From Spirochaetaceae bacterium (GTDB taxonomy: Bacteria; Spirochaetota; Spirochaetia; Treponematales; Breznakiellaceae): a DNA stretch of 13,292 nt. The translations under genes and the position numbers were made by a program. Below, piece by piece: positions 5,820 through 12,049 of this stretch (positions are counted from its first letter, which is position 1; each line of letters opens with the position of its first letter). Below the pieces are notes generated by a model. It saw only the letters and a list, made by a program, of their open reading frames with translations, had not been told where the DNA came from and did not search any database. The stretch lies in contig JAITRV010000266.1 in NCBI GenBank assembly GCA_031288215.1, forward strand, positions 1 to 13,292. The letters run 5' to 3'.

Positions 5820-6781
5820 TAACTCACCACATTCACCGGGCTGCCCTTTACAAAGGCCGCCAGGTTATCCACCGCGATGTCCATAAGCCGCTGGCGGCTT
5901 TCTTTGGGGGCCCAGGAGATGTGGGGGGTGATGATGCAGTTCTTCGCCGTGAGCAGGGGATTATCCCCTTTGATGGGTTCGGTGGAAACCACGTCCAGGC
6001 CGGCGGCGTAGACTTTACCGCGGTTCAGGGCATCCGCCAGATCTTCTTCCACCACCAAGGGGCCCCGGGAATTGTTGATCAGGATCACCCCGTCTTTCAT
6101 TTTGGCGATAGTGGCCTTGTTGACGATCCCGGCGGTCTCGGGGAAGAGGGGGCAGTGAAGGCAGATCACATCGGACCGGGCGAACAGTTCATCCAGGGAA
6201 ACATAGTCGGCAATTTGTTTCCCCCGCTCGTTGGAGGAGTTATCATGGGCGATCACCTTCATCCCCAGGGCTTTGGCGATGGCGCCGGTGGCCTGGCCGA
6301 TCCGGCCGAAGCCGATAATGCCTATGGTCTTGTCCGCCAGCTCAATCAGGGGATAATCCCAAAAACACCAGTCCTGGTTATGCTCCCATTTTCCCTCATG
6401 GACCGCCTTATCATGGTGGCCGATGTGATGGCAGATTTCCAGAAGCAGGGCAATGGCGAACTGGCTCACCGCGGCGGTTCCGTAGGTGGGGATGTTGGTT
6501 ACCACAATGCCCCGTGACGCGGCGGCCTTCACATCCACCACATTGTAGCCGGTGGCCAAAACCCCGATGTAACGGATGGACGGGCAGGCGCCGATTACTT
6601 CCGCGCTGATGGGGGTCTTATTGACGATCACCGCCTCCGCGTCCCCGATACGGCTGATGGATTCCTTGGGATCGGTCAAAGACGACCGGTCATAGACGGT
6701 TAAGCTCCCCAGTTTTTCAAGACCTTCCCAGCTCAAATCCCCGGGATTTTCGGTATATCCGTCCAGAATAACAATCTTCAT
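5819..6781 (-). CDS. D-2-hydroxyacid dehydrogenase, likely hydroxypyruvate/glyoxylate reductase
   Basis: This 320-residue NAD(P)-dependent cytoplasmic dehydrogenase belongs to the D-isomer 2-hydroxyacid family, at the usual length. The Rossmann motif GFGRIG lies at 157-162, and Asp180 at the end of the next strand favours NADH. The catalytic triad is Arg239 ('NNSRGPLV'), Glu268 ('LDVVSTEP') and His287 ('TPHISWA'). The HisIleSerTrp form is common in glycerate dehydrogenases (HprA-like). Within this gene set the most sensible reaction is hydroxypyruvate to D-glycerate, perhaps also glyoxylate to glycolate. It is the last gene of the gcl unit, 121 nt after the isomerase. The ATG at 6781 has GGAG 7 nt upstream. 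Substrate choice within the family cannot be proven from sequence. Confidence 0.87.
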   Translation of the reverse strand: MKIVILDGYTENPGDLSWEGLEKLGSLTVYDRSSLTDPKESISRIGDAEAVIVNKTPISAEVIGACPSIRYIGVLATGYNVVDVKAAASRGIVVTNIPTYGTAAVSQFAIALLLEICHHIGHHDKAVHEGKWEHNQDWCFWDYPLIELADKTIGIIGFGRIGQATGAIAKALGMKVIAHDNSSNERGKQIADYVSLDELFARSDVICLHCPLFPETAGIVNKATIAKMKDGVILINNSRGPLVVEEDLADALNRGKVYAAGLDVVSTEPIKGDNPLLTAKNCIITPHISWAPKESRQRLMDIAVDNLAAFVKGSPVNVVS

Positions 6782-6806
6782 TTTCTTACTCCATAAAATT
6801 GATGAT

Positions 6807-6869
6807 GGGGGAGAAAATTACGCAGCAATTTTCTCCTCCGGTTCCGTCTTCAGTACCCTTCGACGGAAC
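6807..6869. repeat. Two consecutive hairpins between isomerase and dehydrogenase genes
   Basis: Hairpin 1 pairs GGAGAAAATT (6810-6819) with AATTTTCTCC (6827-6836) across a 7-nt loop and extends with further G-C/G-T pairs. Hairpin 2 pairs GTTCCGTC (6841-6848) with GACGGAAC (6862-6869). Neither is followed by a clear T-run on the minus strand. They may set RNA stability or partial read-through between the two genes. Confidence 0.55.
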
Positions 6870-6902
6870 ACGGCGTTTGACGGCTTGACGGCTTTGCCCG
6901 TA

Positions 6903-7820
6903 TCAGTCCTCCAAGAGCGCCCAGGCGCGGTTCAGCACCCGTTTGGCATTGGCGACCACCGTATCCGGGTCTTCATCTTTCCAGGGTTTTACCTCAAAGG
7001 AGAACACCGCAGGGCGCTCCGCGTTAAAGAACCCTTCGTTCTTGAGAACCCGCAAATAATCCAACACTTGTTCGGTATCATTGGCGCTCTTGGGAAAGCC
7101 GAAGCGCTGATGTTCGTCTCCGTACCCTTCGGCCGCGGGATCGGCGCAGACCGTATTGCCCAGGTGGAAGTGGGTCAGATAGGGCTTGAGGGTGCGGACC
7201 ACGAATTCCGGCGTCTCGTAGGTCATGGGAATATGGGACAAATCGATGAGGAGGCCGAAATTGTGGTGGGTCGTCCGCATATCGGCGGCAAAGCGGGCCG
7301 CCAGCGGAGCCGGACCGATAAGCGACGCCTTGGCTATATCGTAATCAAATACTTCTAATTCTACCGCCATTCCCTTGGGCTTGGCGTAATCGCAGAGCCT
7401 TCGGGTGGTTTTTAAGAGCTGGGCATAAGCCTGCTCTTTGGTTTCAGCCGCCCATTTACCGGAGAGGAAGGCAATCCCCTGGGCGCCTAAAAATTCAGCC
7501 TCGTCGATGGCCGCGATGAGGGTATCCTCCGCCTTTTTCCGCTCCGTCTCGTCCACATGATTGGCGTTCAAACCGGTGGTTAAAAGCCGCGGCTGGGCGC
7601 CGTAGCAAACCGTCAGGTGGGAGGTCTCAAGCACTTTTTTGATCTCCCCCCGTATTGCCGCGTCCTTGATCCAGGTGACTTCGATAGCGTCAAAATAATC
7701 ATCCCGGGCGATCTTCTTGATAATTTCGAGTCCCTGGGGATCCTCTCCCCGAAGGGTCGCCGGGTAGGCCATAAAGCTGATGAGCCCTACCTTAAAATAC
7801 TTGTGAATTGATTCTTTCAC
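6903..7820 (-). CDS. Xylose-isomerase-like TIM-barrel protein, candidate hydroxypyruvate isomerase
   Basis: This 305-residue protein has the AP-endonuclease-2 / sugar-phosphate isomerase fold (TIM barrel, divalent metal). Probable metal ligands at barrel strand ends are Glu156 ('ELEVFD'), Asp193 with His196 ('LLIDLSH'), His217 or His219 ('THFHLGN') and Glu276 ('SFEVKP'). In classic glyoxylate operons the hydroxypyruvate isomerase (Hyi), a roughly 258-residue member of the same superfamily, stands right after gcl, as this gene does. The protein is longer and not clearly Hyi by sequence, so the role is a context inference: tartronate semialdehyde to hydroxypyruvate, which the next gene would reduce. 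The start is GTG at 7820 with AGGAG 9 nt upstream. No signal peptide is present. Confidence 0.82.
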   Translation of the reverse strand: MKESIHKYFKVGLISFMAYPATLRGEDPQGLEIIKKIARDDYFDAIEVTWIKDAAIRGEIKKVLETSHLTVCYGAQPRLLTTGLNANHVDETERKKAEDTLIAAIDEAEFLGAQGIAFLSGKWAAETKEQAYAQLLKTTRRLCDYAKPKGMAVELEVFDYDIAKASLIGPAPLAARFAADMRTTHHNFGLLIDLSHIPMTYETPEFVVRTLKPYLTHFHLGNTVCADPAAEGYGDEHQRFGFPKSANDTEQVLDYLRVLKNEGFFNAERPAVFSFEVKPWKDEDPDTVVANAKRVLNRAWALLED

Positions 7821-7854
7821 AACAAACTACTCCTCTTTAAAAATGATGCGATGG

Positions 7855-7907
7855 GGCTGTCCCCGCCCGGGACAGCCGCCATAGATTCGGATGGTAAAAA
7901 ATACCAT
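7855..7907. repeat. Two hairpins in the gcl-isomerase gap
   Basis: GGCTGTCCC (7855-7863) pairs with GGGACAGCC (7869-7877) over a 5-nt loop, and ATGGTA (7891-7896) pairs with TACCAT (7902-7907) over AAAAA. Both lie in the 95-nt gap between the gcl stop codon and the isomerase GTG. They could adjust relative expression of the two genes. Confidence 0.5.
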
Positions 7908-7915
7908 GCCGGCTG

Positions 7916-9592
7916 TTAATACACAAACTCTTTGCAGTTATTCAGAGCCGTGCCCATGGAACAATCTACCACGGGATCGCAGACGATATCGATCACCGCC
8001 GGCTTGCCCGATGCCTGGGCCCGTTTGAACGCCCCCGCAATATCCTTGGGGTCAAAGACCCGCTCGGCATAACAGGCAAAACCTTCGGCGATCTTCACGT
8101 AATCAATGAGCCCCTGATTTTCTTCCATAGCGACATCGCATTCATAGCCATAGGCATATTTCTGATTCTGGCGGATGAGGCCCAGGTAGGCGTTGTTTAC
8201 CACCGCCACAATGACGGGGATCTTGTATTTGGCGCATACGCCCAATTCCTGAACATGGAAGGTAAAACCAAAGTCCCCCATGACCGCCACGGTCTGGACG
8301 CCGGTGGCAATGGCCGCCCCGAAGGCCGCGGGAATATCGTAGCCCAGGCAGCCGGCGCCCCCGGAAGCCAGGTAGGTCCGGGGCTTGTTGATTTTCTGGA
8401 GCTGGCCGGACCAAATCTGGGTGATCCCGCAGCCGGTGGTGAAGATCGCCGCATCCCCGAAATACTCGTTCAGCGCCTGGAAAGCCCGGTGGGGGACGAT
8501 GGGTTTTTTGTCGTAATCGGTTTTGCGGGCCAGATCTTTTCTCAGTTGGGGCAGCGCGGCCGTGTCCTCGTGGGAGGCGGCTTTACCGCTTTTCTTGGCT
8601 TCCGCGATGAGGGCCTGGAGCGCCTTCTTCGCGTCCGCCACAATGCCGAGATCCGCGGGAAAGATCTTGCCGATTTCTTTCGGTTCAATATTAATATGAA
8701 TGAAGGTGCGGTTCCCCCGGTATACATCAAGGGCGCCGGTATGACGGTCGGTAAAACGGCAGCCGATTCCCAGGACCAGATCCGAGTCAAGGAACACCTT
8801 GTTGCCGATGGGCTGTCCCACCTGAATTCCGCAATGCCCCGCGTTCAGGGGATGATCCTCCGGAAGCGCGCCCTTGGCCATGTAGGTGGTAATCACCGGC
8901 AGCCGCAGCGTTTCCGCCAGTTCCGCCGCTTCTTTTATCCCGTCCGCCAAAACAACCCCGCCGCCCAGGAGCAAGACCGGATTCTTTGCCCCGTTGATCA
9001 TCTGAATGGCCTTGGCTATATCCGCCGGCTCAGGCGCCGGGGGGGTATACTGCCGGGGTTTATACGACTCAGGATCAAATTCTATGTCCGCGTTCTGGAC
9101 ATCCAGGGGAAGATCGATCACAATGGCGCCGGGTTTCCCCTCCCGGGTAAGATAAAAGGCCTCGTTAAAGGTTTCCACCACCTTCGCCGGATCGGTAATA
9201 CAGTAGGTTTTTTTAGCCACCGGTTCGCAAATTTTCGCGATGTCCACGCATTGGAAGGCATCCTTGCCTAATTGGGAGCTTACCGCCTGCCCGGTAATGG
9301 CGATGACCGGAATACTGTCGATATTGCAGGTATATATGCCGGTCACAAAATTGGTCGCCCCCGGGCCGGAGGTGCAAACCGCCACCGCCACCTTTCCGCT
9401 GGCCCGGTAATACCCCCCCGCGGCATGCACCGCCGCTTCCTCATGGCGGTGGCAGAAATGCCGGATGATGTTACTTTGTCCAAGAAATTTGTACAAACCG
9501 TTAATACCGGCTCCCGGAATACCGAAAGCTGCCGTGATCCCTTCGATCTCGAGGATCTTGATTATTGCCTCAGAGGCTTTCATCTTACTCAT
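7916..9592 (-). CDS. gcl: Glyoxylate carboligase-like ThDP-dependent enzyme
   Basis: Glyoxylate carboligase condenses two glyoxylate to tartronate semialdehyde and CO2. This 558-residue protein follows E. coli Gcl from the first residues ('MSKMKASEAI', 'GITAAFGIPGAGIN') through 'GLYKFL' and 'NNAYLGLIRQ' to the C-terminal 'SMGTALNN'. It has the three ThDP-enzyme domains: PYR about 1-165, FAD/central about 190-330, PP about 365-540. The ThDP/Mg site is Gly439-Asp440 with Asn466/Asn467. Residue 51 is Glu ('RHEEAAVHAAGGY'), whereas E. coli Gcl famously has Val51, so this protein keeps the canonical ThDP-activating glutamate. Acetolactate synthase or another carboligase is therefore an alternative, but similarity and neighbours favour glyoxylate. 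The ATG at 9592 has AAGGAG 7 nt upstream. Its upstream region is a copy of the symporter promoter. Confidence 0.82.
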   Translation of the reverse strand: MSKMKASEAIIKILEIEGITAAFGIPGAGINGLYKFLGQSNIIRHFCHRHEEAAVHAAGGYYRASGKVAVAVCTSGPGATNFVTGIYTCNIDSIPVIAITGQAVSSQLGKDAFQCVDIAKICEPVAKKTYCITDPAKVVETFNEAFYLTREGKPGAIVIDLPLDVQNADIEFDPESYKPRQYTPPAPEPADIAKAIQMINGAKNPVLLLGGGVVLADGIKEAAELAETLRLPVITTYMAKGALPEDHPLNAGHCGIQVGQPIGNKVFLDSDLVLGIGCRFTDRHTGALDVYRGNRTFIHINIEPKEIGKIFPADLGIVADAKKALQALIAEAKKSGKAASHEDTAALPQLRKDLARKTDYDKKPIVPHRAFQALNEYFGDAAIFTTGCGITQIWSGQLQKINKPRTYLASGGAGCLGYDIPAAFGAAIATGVQTVAVMGDFGFTFHVQELGVCAKYKIPVIVAVVNNAYLGLIRQNQKYAYGYECDVAMEENQGLIDYVKIAEGFACYAERVFDPKDIAGAFKRAQASGKPAVIDIVCDPVVDCSMGTALNNCKEFVY

Positions 9593-9686
9593 ACGCTCGC
9601 TCCTTGTATGATTTTAACACGTAAAATTTGATATTACCATGAGAATCCCGGTGGTGAGGGAAAGTTCCCGTTTTTTCCGCAGCCAT
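9585..9686 (-). pseudogene. Relic of the symporter 5' end, now a 33-codon upstream frame overlapping gcl
   Basis: The ATG at 9686 is the counterpart of the symporter start codon and keeps a ribosome site (GAGGAG). The first codons read Met-Ala-Ala-Glu-Lys, against Met-Thr-Ala-Glu-Lys in the intact gene. DNA similarity continues to about 9638, but small deletions shift the frame. The frame then runs 33 codons in all and stops at TAA 9587-9585, overlapping the gcl ATG (9592). It cannot encode a transporter. It may be inert, or act as a translated leader coupled to gcl. Confidence 0.75.
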
Positions 9687-9908
9687 AGAACGCTCCTCGT
9701 CGTTCCGGATTTCCCCGGTTAATCGGTTAAAAATAGACCGACCGGACGGCCAATTTTTAATAATTCATTGTCTCACGGAATTTTTAAAAAAGCAAGCTTT
9801 TTTTAAATAATTTTTGAATTTTTTTTAGGGGCCGGGTTTTCATGCCCCTTTTCGTATTATATATGAAAATATATTGCCATACTATCGACATTAGGGGTAC
9901 AATCAATT
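9593..9908. promoter_or_regulatory. Divergent control region between gcl and the hydrolase gene
   Basis: This 316-nt gap has no intact gene. Positions 9593-9844 hold the gcl leader and the duplicated symporter promoter. Positions 9845-9908 are AT-rich and should carry the hydrolase promoter. A possible plus-strand promoter is TTGCCA (9874-9879), 18 nt, TACAAT (9898-9903); it would start transcription almost at the ATG of 9909, giving a leaderless or very short-leader message. An AGGGG 11 nt before that ATG is a rather distant ribosome site. Confidence 0.5.
9638..9844 (-). repeat. Duplicated promoter/5' region, copy B (gcl)
   Basis: This is the second copy of the symporter upstream region, in the same orientation, ending 45 nt before the gcl ATG. 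It keeps the start-codon region, the leader, the 71-nt core (9726-9796, three differences from copy A) and the terminal 18-mer AGGGGCCGGGTTTTCATG (9827-9844). The core here reads CCGACCGGACGG, an almost perfect 12-bp palindrome with one A-A mismatch. Confidence 0.85.
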
Positions 9909-10868
9909 ATGGCAGAATCAAATAGGTGGATATCCGCCAGCGACGGGGCCCGGCTGTTTATGCGGTGCTGGGAAGCGGAGGGAACCCCCCGGGGCCTGGT
10001 CCATATCGTTCACGGCATGGCGGAACATTCCCGCCGTTATGGGGAGCTTGCCCGGCGGCTCAACGCCGCGGGCTTTGAGGTTTGGGCGGCGGATATGCGG
10101 GGTCACGGTCAGACCGCGGACGACGGGGTGAATGAGATCGATCAGGGAGGGCTCCTGGGACATTGCGCCGATCAGGATGGGTTTTCCCGGGTCCTGGCGG
10201 ATATTGATGAAATAAACCGCCTTATCGGGGAAAGCCGGCCGGGAGTTCCCCTGTTCCTCCTGGGTCATTCCTGGGGCTCCTTCATTGCCCAGGGATATAT
10301 AGAAACCTACCGGTATCCCCTGGCGGGGTGTATCCTTTCCGGGACCCGGGGACCCGGGGGCTTTAAGGCGGCCGCCGGCGGGCGGGTAATGGCCTTCCTG
10401 GCCTTTCTCTTAGGCTGCCGCCGGAGGTCCCGGCTGGCCTGGATGCTGGCGGACAAGCCCTTTAACAAGCCCTTCAGGCCGAACCGGACCAATTTCGACT
10501 GGCTCTCCCGGGACGAAGGGGCCGTGGACGCTTACCGGGCGGATCCCCTCTGCGGGAAGCTCGTTACCGTGGGCTTTTACCGGGATCTTACCGGGGCGCT
10601 CTGCCGGATCCACCAGATCAAGGCCATGGAGGAGATAAACCGGGACCTGCCCATCTATGTCTTTTCCGGCAGCGCCGATCCGGTGGGGGATATGGGGAAC
10701 GGCCCCACCGCCCTGGTAAACGTCTACCGTTCCATGGGGATTAAGGACCTGGAATTCGTCCTTTATCCCGATGCCCGGCATGAAGTGCTGAACGAGACCA
10801 ACCGGGAAGAGGTTACGGAGAACCTCCTCTCGTGGCTTTCCCGGCATGTTCCTGTGGAGGGGCGCTGA
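9909..10868 (+). CDS. Alpha/beta hydrolase, monoacylglycerol lipase-like (Hydrolase_4)
   Basis: This 319-residue cytoplasmic serine hydrolase belongs to the Hydrolase_4/lysophospholipase group. The oxyanion strand 'IVHGMAEHSRRY' (33-44) and 'DMRGHGQT' (62-69) are typical of monoglyceride-lipase-like proteins. The nucleophile elbow is Gly119-His-Ser121-Trp-Gly, with Asp257 ('SGSADPVGD') and His291 ('PDARHEVLNE') completing the triad. The substrate is probably a monoacylglycerol, lysophospholipid or other short ester. No signal peptide is present. Its stop codon overlaps the start of the next gene (TGATG), so the two are co-translated. The functional link to a polymerase is unclear. The ATG at 9909 is the first in frame; its ribosome site is weak. 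Confidence 0.85.
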   Translation: MAESNRWISASDGARLFMRCWEAEGTPRGLVHIVHGMAEHSRRYGELARRLNAAGFEVWAADMRGHGQTADDGVNEIDQGGLLGHCADQDGFSRVLADIDEINRLIGESRPGVPLFLLGHSWGSFIAQGYIETYRYPLAGCILSGTRGPGGFKAAAGGRVMAFLAFLLGCRRRSRLAWMLADKPFNKPFRPNRTNFDWLSRDEGAVDAYRADPLCGKLVTVGFYRDLTGALCRIHQIKAMEEINRDLPIYVFSGSADPVGDMGNGPTALVNVYRSMGIKDLEFVLYPDARHEVLNETNREEVTENLLSWLSRHVPVEGR

Positions 10869-12049
10869 TGCGGTACCGGTATACCACGGGAAAGAACGGG
10901 CGGCCGGTGAAGACGGCGGTGGTTTATACCCAGGATGAACACGGGATCAACTTTGCCGATGTGGATTCCGATGCGGTGCATATCATCGGACGGCTCAGGG
11001 CCAGCGGATATGAAACTTATATCGTCGGCGGGGCGGTCCGGGATCTGATCCTGGGGAAAAAACCCAAGGACTTTGACATTGTCAGCGAGGCCAGCCCCAC
11101 CCGGATAAAAAAGATCTTCCGGAACGCCCGGATCATCGGCCGCCGGTTCCGGCTGGTCCACGTGTACTTCGGGACCAAGATATTCGAGGTTTCCACCTTC
11201 CGATCCCTCAAGGACGGAACCACCAGCAATACCTTCGGGACCATTGAGGAGGATGTCCTCCGCCGGGATTTTTCCCTGAACGCCCTCTTTTACGATCCCG
11301 GGGAACAGGTGGTGGTGGATTACGTGGGGGGAATGAAGGACCTCCGGGATAAGCGGCTCCGCCCGATCATTCCCCTGGGTTTGATCTTCAAGGACGATCC
11401 GGTCCGGATGATCCGGGCGGTAAAATATGCCGCCGCCGCGGGCTTCAAGCTCTCCATGAGCCTCAAATGGAAGATCAAACGCCAATCCCCCCTCCTGGCG
11501 TCCATATCCCCCTCCCGGCTTACGGAGGAACTCTTCAAGATCATCCATTCCCCCTATGCCGCCCGGATCGTGGAGGACCTGGACGCCCTGGGGCTTTACC
11601 AGTACCTCCAGCCCGATGCCGCCCGGATGTTCCGGGAGAACCTGGACTTCCGGACCCGGTATATGAAGGGCCTTTCGGGAATCACCGGGAACGAAAAGAG
11701 CGGGGAGGCCCTGGCGGTCCTGATTCGGGATTATCTTGAGGATTTTGTGGATTGGGATGCGGGGGTCACGGAGAATTACAAGAACGCCTTCCTGGGGGCG
11801 CGGCGGTTTGTCCTGCCCATGAATCCCCCCCGGACGGAGCTGGATCAGGCGGTACGGCTCATCTTTGGGGAACACGGGATAACCATCAAGAAGTCCCGGT
11901 TTCTGGAATGGGGGAAGAAGCCCCGGCGGCCGGCCCCGGAGTCCCCCGAAGTTCCCGATCCTCCCGAGGGCGCCGCGGCGCTCAAGAAGAAGCGGCACCG
12001 CCACCGGAGGCACCGCGGGACGGGGGAGCCTACTCCCCCGCTTGCCTGA
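10868..12049 (+). CDS. pcnB: Poly(A) polymerase / tRNA nucleotidyltransferase family (PcnB-type)
   Basis: This 393-residue class II nucleotidyltransferase adds A (or CCA) to RNA 3' ends in the cytoplasm. The catalytic head shows 'YIVGGAVRDLILG' (51-63) and the metal-binding Asp68/Asp70 in 'KDFDI'. The block from 'IFRNARIIGRRFRLVHV' into 'YFG' is strikingly like E. coli PcnB and favours poly(A) polymerase over CCA-adding enzyme. Further motifs are 'EEDVLRRDFSLNALFYD' (127-143), 'DYVGGMKDLRD' and 'DDPVRMIRAVKYAA' (176-189). A basic Lys/Arg/His-rich tail (372-383) may bind RNA. The ATG at 10868 overlaps the hydrolase stop codon and has GGAGG 9 nt upstream, so translation is coupled. Its 3' end overlaps the convergent TPR gene by 20 bases. 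Confidence 0.88.
   Translation: MRYRYTTGKNGRPVKTAVVYTQDEHGINFADVDSDAVHIIGRLRASGYETYIVGGAVRDLILGKKPKDFDIVSEASPTRIKKIFRNARIIGRRFRLVHVYFGTKIFEVSTFRSLKDGTTSNTFGTIEEDVLRRDFSLNALFYDPGEQVVVDYVGGMKDLRDKRLRPIIPLGLIFKDDPVRMIRAVKYAAAAGFKLSMSLKWKIKRQSPLLASISPSRLTEELFKIIHSPYAARIVEDLDALGLYQYLQPDAARMFRENLDFRTRYMKGLSGITGNEKSGEALAVLIRDYLEDFVDWDAGVTENYKNAFLGARRFVLPMNPPRTELDQAVRLIFGEHGITIKKSRFLEWGKKPRRPAPESPEVPDPPEGAAALKKKRHRHRRHRGTGEPTPPLA
12021..12040. repeat. Perfect hairpin across the overlapping gene ends
   Basis: CGGGGGAG (12021-12028) and CTCCCCCG (12033-12040) are perfect 8-bp arms around CCTA. The TAG stop codon of the minus-strand TPR gene lies exactly in that loop, while on the plus strand the hairpin is inside the last pcnB codons. 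No T-run follows on either side. Confidence 0.6.
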
